The notes beneath the pieces were generated by a model that ran no database searches, was not told the origin of the DNA, and worked only from the letters and a program-made list of their open reading frames with translations. The position numbers and the translations under genes were made by a program. This document shows, in pieces, positions 1 through 7,491 of a DNA stretch of 64,000 nt (within the stretch, counting starts at the first letter, position 1; each line of letters opens with the position of its first letter). The stretch is from Bacteroidota bacterium (lineage in GTDB: Bacteria > Bacteroidota > Bacteroidia > UBA8524), in NCBI GenBank assembly GCA_016124735.1, contig WGMZ01000033.1:96537-160536 (forward strand), in the 5' to 3' direction.

Positions 1-325
1 GGCAAGCAAAGCCTATATTCAAAGTTTTGGCGAGGCGCTGTATCGTGAGCTCAAACCGTTTGGGGTACGAGTGCATACCACGGCTCCCGGACCCGTACAA
101 AGTGGATTTGAAGAACGGGCAAATATGAAGATGAGTTTGAGTGCCACCCCCAATCAGGTTGCAGTTTCAATGCTTCGCAAACTGAACCAAGGTCCGGTAA
201 GTACCCCGGGATTTTTGAGTCGGTTTTTGACCTATTCTCTCCGTACCCTCCCGCGAAGATTTAAGGTGCTGGCCATTGAACAAATCATGAAAAAGATGAC
301 GGCCCATCAAAATTTCCAAACATAA
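1..325 (+). CDS. Short-chain dehydrogenase/reductase, 5' truncated
   Basis: The reading frame is open from the first base of the window to a TAA at 323-325, so only the C-terminal part of the gene is present. The first codons read A-S-K, which fits the end of the SDR active-site motif Y-x-x-(A/S)-S-K, with the catalytic Tyr just outside the window. Next comes the usual stretch of a helix, a strand of the type GVRVHTTAPGPV and the substrate-side helices. SDR enzymes reduce or oxidise small alcohols and carbonyls with NAD(P)H; the substrate cannot be told from this part. The tail (LPRRFKVLAIEQIMKK) resembles SDRs related to oxidoreductases acting on lipids. A Crp/Fnr gene follows after 22 bases on the same strand, so the two may be co-transcribed. 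Confidence 0.8.
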   Translation, partial: ASKAYIQSFGEALYRELKPFGVRVHTTAPGPVQSGFEERANMKMSLSATPNQVAVSMLRKLNQGPVSTPGFLSRFLTYSLRTLPRRFKVLAIEQIMKKMTAHQNFQT

Positions 326-347
326 GAACGAATTACCTGTTCTGCTT

Positions 348-926
348 TTGGTGAACTCCATTCGCACTTTTATTCAATCCTATGCCCCGTTTTCCGATTC
401 GGATTGGGAAGCTTTTTCCGCCCAATTAAGCTATCGTGAATACAGGTCAGGAAGTTTTCTCCTGGAAGAAGGAAAACTTTGTCGGCATTTGTTCTTTTTA
501 GAAAAAGGCGTTGTGCGTTTCACCTACGACAAAGGAGGCGATATTTATTCCAAATATTTCACTGCAGCCCCCTATTGTTTGACCAGTCAGGCGAGTTTTT
601 TAATGGACACCCCAAGCAGCGAAGGCATACAGGCGCTGGAAAATTGTAAGGTATACCTGCTTGAAAAAGCGAGTGCCTATCAGTTACTGAAACTGGAGGC
701 ATGGAATTCTTTCGTCAGGCAATTGGTGCAGGAGGTGCAAATCAATACCGACTCCATTTATCAGGAGTCGCAAACATTGAGTGCCGAAGAACGATATAAG
801 AAACTTGTACAGGAGAATTATTCGCTACTGCAACGAATTCCCCAAAAGCATGTCGCCACTTTTCTTGGAATTGCCCCTCAATCATTAAGTCGAATTCGCA
901 AACGAATAGCAGAAAAACGAAGTTAA
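348..926 (+). CDS. Crp/Fnr family transcriptional regulator
   Basis: This 192-residue protein has the short Crp/Fnr layout common in Bacteroidota. Residues about 10-120 form a cyclic-nucleotide-binding-like beta roll (pattern LEEGKLCRHLFFLEKGVVRF), followed by a dimerisation helix and a C-terminal helix-turn-helix around residues 160-190 (HVATFLGIAPQSLSRIRKRI). No iron-sulphur cysteine set of the Fnr type is seen, and the ligand is unknown. The start is TTG at 348 or GTG at 351; both give the same fold and no ATG is well placed. It probably acts on nearby genes, perhaps the upstream dehydrogenase or the small-protein cluster downstream, but this is inference from position only. Confidence 0.85.
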   Translation: MVNSIRTFIQSYAPFSDSDWEAFSAQLSYREYRSGSFLLEEGKLCRHLFFLEKGVVRFTYDKGGDIYSKYFTAAPYCLTSQASFLMDTPSSEGIQALENCKVYLLEKASAYQLLKLEAWNSFVRQLVQEVQINTDSIYQESQTLSAEERYKKLVQENYSLLQRIPQKHVATFLGIAPQSLSRIRKRIAEKRS

Positions 927-970
927 CCCGGGTGAACGTTTCCAAAATTCTGCAGCAGGAATTTTGAATC

Positions 971-1453
971 ATGAAATCAGTTTTAATCAGCATTTTTATG
1001 CTATGGACAATGGTTGGCCAGGCCGATCCGACTCCACTAAAATTTAGTCACACGGATAGTACACAAGCCCTTCCCGAAAAAATTTGGGCGGTATGGACCG
1101 ACGTACCTCAATGGCATACCTGGGACAAGGGATTAAAAAAGGTGGTTTTGAGCGACAGCTTTCATTTGAATGCTAAAGGGTTTATCTATCCCGACAATGG
1201 ACCAAAATCGAAATTCATCATCTCCGAATTGGCTCCCGGAAAATCCTATACGTTCAAAACCAGGATTCCATTTGGATGGCTTTACGTTACCCGAAAAATG
1301 GTACAAAAAAACGGCTGGACGTATTTTACCCATGAAGTGGAATTCACCAGCTTACTCAAATCCTTTTTTGCAAAAAAACTTGGAGCCAATTACCGTAGCA
1401 TTTTGCCGCAGGTGATGCAAGAAATTAAAAAACAAGCCGAAGAAAAATCATGA
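971..1453 (+). CDS. SRPBCC/START-like domain protein with N-terminal signal
   Basis: This 160-residue protein has a hydrophobic N-terminus (about residues 1-18, ending near VGQA) that looks like a signal peptide, then a START/polyketide-cyclase-type domain. The domain signature is the opening strand with ALPEKIWAVWTDVPQWHTWDKGL, typical of the SRPBCC superfamily. These folds bind hydrophobic ligands in a central cavity, and the ligand here cannot be predicted. The stop codon overlaps the start of the next gene (ATGA at 1450-1453), which indicates translational coupling with the small membrane protein. Secretion of an SRPBCC protein is somewhat unusual, since most are cytosolic. Confidence 0.75.
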   Translation: MKSVLISIFMLWTMVGQADPTPLKFSHTDSTQALPEKIWAVWTDVPQWHTWDKGLKKVVLSDSFHLNAKGFIYPDNGPKSKFIISELAPGKSYTFKTRIPFGWLYVTRKMVQKNGWTYFTHEVEFTSLLKSFFAKKLGANYRSILPQVMQEIKKQAEEKS

Positions 1454-1827
1454 ACCCAATTCAACTCATTTATTTAGCCAATATCCTGGTAGCAGGATGG
1501 GTAGGTGTACATTCTTTGTTCTTTACCCGGCATGCTGCAGTTTATCTGTATCAGGGAGTTTACCCTGCCAGCGACGCTATAAAAATAACCGGTGCCTTAT
1601 GGCTTGCAATCGCCTTGCTTTCTTTATTTGGGCTTTGGTTACCGGAACGATTTGCTGCTGTTCTTCTTTTGCAACTTATTTATAAAGGCGGCTGGCTTCT
1701 ATTTGTTGCGCTACCGGGACTCATCGAGAAAGAAAGCTTCCCTGTCGGAATTGCCTCTTTTTTTCTGGTCTGGGTGCTGATATTACCCTTTGTAATTCCC
1801 TGGGACAAACTATTCACCACAATTTAA
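1450..1827 (+). CDS. Small four-helix membrane protein of unknown function
   Basis: This 125-residue protein is almost entirely hydrophobic, with about four predicted transmembrane segments (residues roughly 5-25, 42-62, 66-88 and 96-118) joined by short loops. I do not recognise a catalytic motif; the arrangement resembles small DoxX-like or other uncharacterised inner-membrane proteins. It starts inside the stop codon of the START-like gene and is followed 12 bases later by the DUF3267 gene, so the three are probably one transcript. That suggests a shared envelope role, but no function can be assigned from sequence. Confidence 0.7.
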   Translation: MNPIQLIYLANILVAGWVGVHSLFFTRHAAVYLYQGVYPASDAIKITGALWLAIALLSLFGLWLPERFAAVLLLQLIYKGGWLLFVALPGLIEKESFPVGIASFFLVWVLILPFVIPWDKLFTTI

Positions 1828-1839
1828 ATCAACTTTCTC

Positions 1840-2466
1840 ATGAACTGGAAACCGGAAGTGCTGGAAGAAAATGGATATGCGTTATTTGAAACCTTGCCTC
1901 ATGCCGAATTGTTAGGCTTTCTGAAAAAGCATAAATCGATTAAAAATCGCTATTCCTATGCGTTTTTGATATTCAATCTCCTTTTTTTCCTGCTCGGCGT
2001 TTCTTATTCGTATTGGTTGGTGCGGACTGAACAAATGAGATTTGGCGATGTATTCAGCTATTTGAGTTATGGAATAAGTATTTCCATTTTACTTATTCCC
2101 TTCCACGAATATTTGCATGTTCTCGCCTACCGCTCTCAGGGGGCAAAGCAAACCTCTCTGTCGGCCAATTGGAAGCGCTTCTATTTTATGGCCCTTGCCC
2201 ACCGTTTTGTCGCCAATCAAAAGGAATTTATCATCGTAGCATTGACCCCTTTTGCCGTTATTACTTCACTGGCATTGTTGGGTTTACTGCTGGGGGATTC
2301 TACTTTCAAACTTGTTTTTCTTGGACTTTTGATAGTCCATACGGCGATGTGTTCAGGAGATTTCAGCTTGTTAAAATTCCTGGAATACCACAAAAAAGAT
2401 GAAGTATTAACCTACGATGATGCAGAGAATAAAATCAGTTATTTCTTTCGCAGAAGAATGAATTGA
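1840..2466 (+). CDS. DUF3267 family membrane zincin-like protein
   Basis: This 208-residue protein has about four membrane segments and an H-E-x-x-H motif (FHEYLHVLAY, about residues 89-98) at the end of the second one, as in the DUF3267 family of putative membrane zinc metallopeptidases. A later M-C-S-G-D-F segment (about residue 169-174) could supply a third metal ligand from the Asp, as in related site-2-like proteases. Substrate and biological role are unknown for this family. It is the last gene of the small-protein cluster that begins with the START-like gene. The next gene, an M1 aminopeptidase, has its preferred start 78 bases downstream. Confidence 0.75.
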   Translation: MNWKPEVLEENGYALFETLPHAELLGFLKKHKSIKNRYSYAFLIFNLLFFLLGVSYSYWLVRTEQMRFGDVFSYLSYGISISILLIPFHEYLHVLAYRSQGAKQTSLSANWKRFYFMALAHRFVANQKEFIIVALTPFAVITSLALLGLLLGDSTFKLVFLGLLIVHTAMCSGDFSLLKFLEYHKKDEVLTYDDAENKISYFFRRRMN

Positions 2467-2544
2467 ACCAGTTTGTCGCGAAAACTTGCTCTTTTAACCA
2501 ATCATGCAGAATATTCGCTTGGCTTTCCTTTTTTTTGCTTTACG

Positions 2545-4854
2545 ATGAAAACCAGACTCTTTTTACTGGCACTTTGCATCAGTGCCCTTAGCTTTGGTCA
2601 GAGAAGCAACAAATTCCGTCAGATGGATGAAATATGGCCGACTCCAGGTCCTTACCGTAACGCGGCTGGTGCTCCGGGATATGCCTATTATCAAAACAGA
2701 GCGAATTACGAGATTGATGTAACCCTGGATGAACCCGGGCATAAAATTACCGGTTCGGAGAAAATCACCTATATAAACAATTCGCCCGATGCCCTGACCT
2801 ATCTCTGGCTTCAGCTGGATCAAAATGTACGTGAATTGGGTACCGACACCAAAAAGGTCGGGCAGGAATCCATCTCTCCCAAAATGACTTTCGATCAACT
2901 CAATAATATGATGAAGGCCTTCGATGGCGGTTATCATATAGAAGATGTGAAGGGCAGTAATGGGAAAGACCTCCCCTATTTTATTGTAAAAACTATGATG
3001 CGGGTCGATTTGCCTTCTCCTTTGAAACCCGGTGCAAGCGTTGACCTGAATATCAAATACTGGTTCAATATTCAGGAACGTGCTGCTTTTGGCGGACGCA
3101 TGGGCTACGAATATTTCGAAGAAGACAGCAATTACATTTATACCATGAGCATGTTCTTCCCTAGAATGTGCGTTTATAATGATGTCTACGGATGGCAAAA
3201 CAAACAGTTTCTGGGTCGTGGTGAGTTCACCTTGCCTTTTGGAGATTACAAAGTAAAATTGACCGTTCCTGCTGATCATATTGTGGGTGCCACCGGTGAG
3301 CTTCAGAATGCTTCTTCTGTCCTGACTTCAACGGAAAGGAAACGCTTCGAACAGGCTAAAAACAGCGATACTCCGGTTCTCATTGTCACCGAAGAGGAAG
3401 CGCGAATTAAAGAGAAAACAATAGCCAAAGACACACGAACCTGGATTTTTCATGCAGAAAATGTGCGCGATTTTGCCTTTGCCTCTTCCCGTAAATTTAT
3501 CTGGGATGCACAGGGAGTGAAATTTGGAAACCGTACGGTGATGGCTATGTCGTATTACCCAAAAGAAGGAAATCCACTTTGGGGTAAATATTCCACCAAA
3601 GTAGTAGCACATACCATACGGACTTACTCCAAACATACCTTCGACTATCCGTACCCGGTCGCTATTTCCGTTCATACCAATAATATCGGGATGGAATATC
3701 CCATGATCTGTTTCAATGGAGGTCGTCCTGAAAAAGATGGAACCTATTCCGAAAGAACCAAATACGGAATGATTACGGTCATCATCCACGAAGTAGGACA
3801 TAACTTCTTCCCCATGATCATCAACAGCGACGAGAGACAATGGACCTGGATGGACGAAGGATTAAATTCATTCCTTCAATACCTGACTGAACAAGCCTGG
3901 GATGAAAATTATCCATCCCGCCGCGGACCAGCCTATAAAATCGTGGATTACATGGCAGATGATCCCAACCAGATTATGCCAATCATGACCAATTCCGAAA
4001 GCCTGTTGCAATTTGGAAATAATGCCTATGGCAAACCTGCGACGGCACTCAATATCCTGCGTGAAACAATTCTCGGAAGAGAGAATTTCGACTATGCATT
4101 TAAAACCTATGCACAAAGATGGATGTTCAAACATCCCGAGCCGACTGATTTATTCCGCACCATGGAAGATGCATCCGGCGTTGACCTCGACTGGTTTTGG
4201 CGTGGCTGGTTTTATAGTACCGATTATTGCGATATCGGACTGAAAGAAGTAAAGTGGTATAAAATCAATACCCAGAACCCGGACAAAGAAGTGGAGATAG
4301 ATGCCAAAGAACGGAATAAAGACCGGGAAGTTTTTCAGGGTGATATTTTAAACCGCGAAGATACCGTCTATAAAACAGTGGTAGAACGCGACCCCGCCAC
4401 CCATGATTTTTATACCGATCCCGATCGATTTAAAGTCACCGAATTAGACCGCAAAGAATACCAGAGTCTGCTTGGGAAATTAAGTCCGGAAGAAAAATCC
4501 CTACTTAACAGCAACCTGAATTTCTATGAATTAAAATTTGAGATGATTGGTCAATTGGTAATGCCTGTCATCATTGAATTTGAATTCTCCGACGGACAAA
4601 AAGAGAAAATCTATATCCCCGCAGAAATCTGGCGCTTTGGCGATTCCATTGTAAGCAAGGTATTCTGGTTTGAAAAAGAAGTGGTGCGCATCAGTCTCGA
4701 TCCAAATCTGGAAACCGCAGACGTAAACCGCAACAACAACTACTGGCCTCCAAGAATGGAACCCACCCGTTTTGAGCTCTTTCAGCAAAAGAAGCACGAA
4801 GGAGGAGAAAACCCCATGCAAAGGAAAAAACGAGCCGAATCTCTGAATAAGTAA
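2545..4854 (+). CDS. M1 family metallopeptidase, exported
   Basis: This is a zinc aminopeptidase-like protein of 769 residues from ATG 2545. An upstream TTG at 2473 would add 24 residues, but the ATG gives a clean signal peptide (MKTRLFLLALCISALSFGQ). The gluzincin signature is complete: HEVGH at about residues 415-419 and the third zinc ligand Glu in WMDEG 19 residues later. The position of the GxMEN exopeptidase motif reads G-M-E-Y-P instead, which occurs in Bacteroidota members of the family. An N-terminal beta domain precedes the catalytic domain, and a C-terminal extension with strongly charged segments follows. No T9SS sorting domain is visible, so the protein is probably periplasmic. 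It likely trims peptides taken up from outside. Confidence 0.9.
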   Translation: MKTRLFLLALCISALSFGQRSNKFRQMDEIWPTPGPYRNAAGAPGYAYYQNRANYEIDVTLDEPGHKITGSEKITYINNSPDALTYLWLQLDQNVRELGTDTKKVGQESISPKMTFDQLNNMMKAFDGGYHIEDVKGSNGKDLPYFIVKTMMRVDLPSPLKPGASVDLNIKYWFNIQERAAFGGRMGYEYFEEDSNYIYTMSMFFPRMCVYNDVYGWQNKQFLGRGEFTLPFGDYKVKLTVPADHIVGATGELQNASSVLTSTERKRFEQAKNSDTPVLIVTEEEARIKEKTIAKDTRTWIFHAENVRDFAFASSRKFIWDAQGVKFGNRTVMAMSYYPKEGNPLWGKYSTKVVAHTIRTYSKHTFDYPYPVAISVHTNNIGMEYPMICFNGGRPEKDGTYSERTKYGMITVIIHEVGHNFFPMIINSDERQWTWMDEGLNSFLQYLTEQAWDENYPSRRGPAYKIVDYMADDPNQIMPIMTNSESLLQFGNNAYGKPATALNILRETILGRENFDYAFKTYAQRWMFKHPEPTDLFRTMEDASGVDLDWFWRGWFYSTDYCDIGLKEVKWYKINTQNPDKEVEIDAKERNKDREVFQGDILNREDTVYKTVVERDPATHDFYTDPDRFKVTELDRKEYQSLLGKLSPEEKSLLNSNLNFYELKFEMIGQLVMPVIIEFEFSDGQKEKIYIPAEIWRFGDSIVSKVFWFEKEVVRISLDPNLETADVNRNNNYWPPRMEPTRFELFQQKKHEGGENPMQRKKRAESLNK

Positions 4855-4905
4855 AAGCCTCTTTCTTACTGTATTCGCGTATTCATCTATTTGATGTCAA
4901 ATCGC

Positions 4906-4936
4906 TTGACAATCGAAAATAGATAAAGTATATTTG
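4906..4936 (+). promoter_or_regulatory. Promoter of the iron (feo) operon
   Basis: TTG at 4906-4908 and TATATTTG at 4929-4936 are separated by 20 bases. This is an exact match to the Bacteroidota housekeeping promoter (TTG, 19-21 bases, TAnnTTTG). The transcript would start near 4941, about 40 bases ahead of the ATG at 4983, leaving room for the operator-like palindrome just downstream. Confidence 0.7.
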
Positions 4937-4945
4937 AATTACATT

Positions 4946-4964
4946 TTAAGTAAGCTTAACTTTT
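4946..4964 (+). promoter_or_regulatory. DtxR/IdeR-box-like operator
   Basis: The 19 bases TTAAGTAAGCTTAACTTTT match the classical DtxR/IdeR box (TTAGGTTAGSCTAACCTAA) at 13 positions by direct comparison. They contain a perfect inverted repeat TTAAG-N4-CTTAA at 4946-4959. The site begins about 10 bases after the -7 box, where a bound repressor would block RNA polymerase, and lies directly ahead of the DtxR-like gene, so autorepression is likely. Binding is inferred, not shown. Confidence 0.5.
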
Positions 4965-4982
4965 TTATTAAATGTCCTTCAA

Positions 4983-5651
4983 ATGACGATTTCAGTCGAG
5001 AATTTTATAAAGACCATCTACCATCAAAGTATTCATCAGAATGCCAATACCAAATTGAGCAGCATTGCGAAAAGTTTACAAATCACCAGCGCAGCCGCAA
5101 CCGACATGGCCAAAAAACTTTCGGCCAGAAATTTGGTTCATTATACAAAATACAAGCCTTTGACTTTGACCTCCAACGGAAACAAACTGGCCCTGAACAT
5201 TGTTCGAAAACACCGGCTTTGGGAATGTTTTCTTCATCAAACCCTGAACCTGTCTTTGCATGAAATACATCAGGAAGCGGAAAATCTGGAACATGCTACT
5301 TCCGATTATTTAGCCGATAAAATTGAAGCCTTTTTAGGGAATCCGGGGTTCGATCCGCATGGAGACCCTATACCCAGTAACAGCGGGAACATTGAAAATG
5401 ACAAACAGCAAATCTTGCTTTCTGAAGCGCCTGCAGGTAAAAAATACCAAATATCCCGTTTGTTCAGTTCGGAGTTGGACTTCTTTCATTTTTGCGATGA
5501 AAACGAATTATCCATTGGAGCAAACATCGAGGTTGATAAACAATATGCTTCCAGCAAGATGACCGAAATTCGGGTCAATGGAAATAAAATTTTACTTAAC
5601 AAGCAGTTTACCAATGTAATTTTTGTAAGACTCAATCGAACTGAATCATGA
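4983..5651 (+). CDS. DtxR/MntR-type metal-dependent transcriptional repressor
   Basis: This 222-residue protein carries the three-part DtxR plan. A winged helix occupies about residues 1-65, with recognition region LQITSAAATDMAKKLSARNLVHY. A metal-binding/dimerisation domain occupies about residues 70-130, with the family hallmark HRLWECFL and the GNPGFDPHGDPIPS tail. A C-terminal FeoA/SH3-like domain covers about residues 145-220. Members bind Fe(II) or Mn(II) and then repress uptake genes. It is the first gene of the feo operon, under a strong promoter and next to a DtxR-box-like palindrome. The stop overlaps the next start (ATGA at 5648-5651). The metal is probably iron, given the FeoB genes downstream; Mn cannot be excluded. 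Confidence 0.9.
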   Translation: MTISVENFIKTIYHQSIHQNANTKLSSIAKSLQITSAAATDMAKKLSARNLVHYTKYKPLTLTSNGNKLALNIVRKHRLWECFLHQTLNLSLHEIHQEAENLEHATSDYLADKIEAFLGNPGFDPHGDPIPSNSGNIENDKQQILLSEAPAGKKYQISRLFSSELDFFHFCDENELSIGANIEVDKQYASSKMTEIRVNGNKILLNKQFTNVIFVRLNRTES

Positions 5652-6703
5652 TTCTGTTGCAATCATCTCCGGGAACCTCCCTGCTTGCAGGGTTGGGCAT
5701 TTTACTCTTTATCATCTGGCTTTTCTGGCCGGCAAAAGGAGGTATTGCCTGGATTTCAAGATTGATTCAAAACAACAAACGGGCATTGATGGAAGACGCC
5801 TTAAAATTCATTTTCGATTGCGAATACAAACAGGTGTATTGCGATGTTAACAGCGTTGCCGGCAACTTAAACATCAACATGGACAAAGCAGGACGCCTGC
5901 TCCTCCGGCTTGCTTCTCTGGAATTGATTGTATGGAATAGGCAGGCGATCGCATTGACCGATGCGGGACGTTCTTATGCCTTGCGAATTGTGCGAATACA
6001 CCGGATATGGGAACGCTATCTGGCGGACCAAACGGGAATCGATCCGGCCAAATGGCACGGGGAAGCCGACAGAATAGAACATTACGTAACGGAACAGGAA
6101 ACAGAAAAACTGGCTGCTCAACTTGGAAATCCTGTTTTCGATCCTCATGGAGACCCCATTCCAACCGCCGAAGGAGAATTGCCCATTGCAAAAGGGGTAA
6201 GTCTGAGCAGTCTCCATGAGGGAGAATTCGGAAGAATTACCCACCTGGAAGATGAACCAAAGAGCATTTATGAACAACTCGTGGTTTTGGGGCTTTACCC
6301 AGGAATGGAGGTTTATATTACCGATGTCGACGATAAAAAAATAAGCTTCGTAGCCAATGGGGATGAATGCGTTTTAACCCCACTTTTTGCCGGTTACATC
6401 ACCGTAGAAAAAATAACGGCGGCTCCGGTACAAAAACAAAAATACCCGGTGCTCTCCTCCCTCAAGTTGGGAGAAGAAGCCGAGGTAATTGGAATTTCTC
6501 CTCTTTGCCGGGGGCTGCAACGCAGAAGATTGATGGATCTGGGAATTGTTCCGGGAAGCACCATTAGTGCGGTAATGCGAAGTCCCTCAGGTGATCCCAC
6601 AGGCTACCGATTTTTGGGAACGACCATTGGCATTCGAAAACAGCACGCGGATTTAATATTTATCAAACACCCTTTATCTAAAGAACATGGATACTCAGCA
6701 TGA
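5648..6703 (+). CDS. Membrane-anchored DtxR-like protein fused to two FeoA domains
   Basis: This 351-residue protein has an unusual order of parts. A transmembrane segment (about residues 10-29) comes first, then a DtxR-type winged helix (about 44-105). A dimerisation domain with HRIWERYLAD and GNPVFDPHGDPIP follows (about 105-170), and then two SH3-like FeoA domains (about 180-257 and 268-345, the second with LMDLGIVPGS). It is clearly a paralogue of the preceding repressor with a membrane anchor and an extra FeoA. FeoA is the small partner of FeoB. The protein may therefore tie iron sensing to the transporter at the membrane, or act as a structural FeoA. It overlaps the next gene by 17 bases, which supports translational coupling with FeoB. 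Confidence 0.85.
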   Translation: MILLQSSPGTSLLAGLGILLFIIWLFWPAKGGIAWISRLIQNNKRALMEDALKFIFDCEYKQVYCDVNSVAGNLNINMDKAGRLLLRLASLELIVWNRQAIALTDAGRSYALRIVRIHRIWERYLADQTGIDPAKWHGEADRIEHYVTEQETEKLAAQLGNPVFDPHGDPIPTAEGELPIAKGVSLSSLHEGEFGRITHLEDEPKSIYEQLVVLGLYPGMEVYITDVDDKKISFVANGDECVLTPLFAGYITVEKITAAPVQKQKYPVLSSLKLGEEAEVIGISPLCRGLQRRRLMDLGIVPGSTISAVMRSPSGDPTGYRFLGTTIGIRKQHADLIFIKHPLSKEHGYSA

Positions 6704-7478
6704 TTGCGCCAATTGTCCGGCATATAACAAGGCCAACCTGATTAAACTCGGTTTGAACCTGGACAATATAGATTATGTGATTGCTCTGGCCGGGAATCCA
6801 AATACAGGAAAAAGTACGGTTTTCAATAACCTCACGGGCCTGCATCAGCACACCGGAAACTGGCCTGGCAAAACAGTATCCAGAGCCGAAGGGGGGTATT
6901 CATATGATGAAAAAAGATACAAAGTGGTGGATTTACCCGGAACGTATTCTTTATTATCTACCAGCACAGACGAAGAAGTAGCCAGAGATTTTATCTTGTT
7001 TGGCCAACCGGACGTAACCGTTATTGTGGTGGATGCGACACGCATTGAAAGGAACCTGAATCTGGTACTTCAAATTCTGGAGTTGACCAAACGAGCCGTG
7101 CTTTGTCTGAATTTAATGGATGAAGCAGAAAGAAATCACTTGGAAATTGATGTGCGCGGATTATCCAAAGAATTGGGTGTGCCCGTAATACCCTGTGTGG
7201 CCAGAAAGATGGAGGGTATTCCAGAGTTACTTCAGGCTATCAAAGAAGTAGCCGATGGAGAGTTCATTTGCCGGCCTCCGCAAATTAAAAGTCATTCAAA
7301 AAAATTAAACCATGCCATCGCATCTCTATCCGAGAAACTGTTGGATTCTTACCCGGGCTTACCCAATGCCAAATGGGTTGCAATGCGATTGCTTGAAGGC
7401 GACAACAGCATCATTGAAGCGGTGCGTTCCGGAGAATTGGGAAATTTAAATGAAATACAACCCGGCGTCCAAGCCTAA
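6687..7478 (+). CDS. feoB: FeoB GTPase half (separate gene)
   Basis: This 263-residue protein is the cytosolic G-protein domain of the ferrous-iron transporter FeoB encoded alone. Visible motifs are the P-loop GNPNTGKS (residues 36-43), the G3 motif DLPGTYSL (about 81-88) and G4 NLMD (about 142-145). A helical GDI-like region follows, up to KWVAMRLLEGD. A small N-terminal C-x-x-C (C7, C10) precedes the G domain. In most bacteria this part continues directly into the permease. Here it ends with TAA at 7476-7478 and the permease restarts 13 bases later in another frame. Together the two genes make a complete FeoB. The protein should hydrolyse GTP and gate Fe(II) import. Confidence 0.88.
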   Translation: MDTQHDCANCPAYNKANLIKLGLNLDNIDYVIALAGNPNTGKSTVFNNLTGLHQHTGNWPGKTVSRAEGGYSYDEKRYKVVDLPGTYSLLSTSTDEEVARDFILFGQPDVTVIVVDATRIERNLNLVLQILELTKRAVLCLNLMDEAERNHLEIDVRGLSKELGVPVIPCVARKMEGIPELLQAIKEVADGEFICRPPQIKSHSKKLNHAIASLSEKLLDSYPGLPNAKWVAMRLLEGDNSIIEAVRSGELGNLNEIQPGVQA

Positions 7479-7491
7479 ACCCGTCTGAACT

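Noticed and set aside
2563..3279. Long antisense open frame inside the M1 peptidase gene
   Set aside because: The sense strand carries the complete HEVGH...E signature and a signal peptide; the antisense frame shows no domain.
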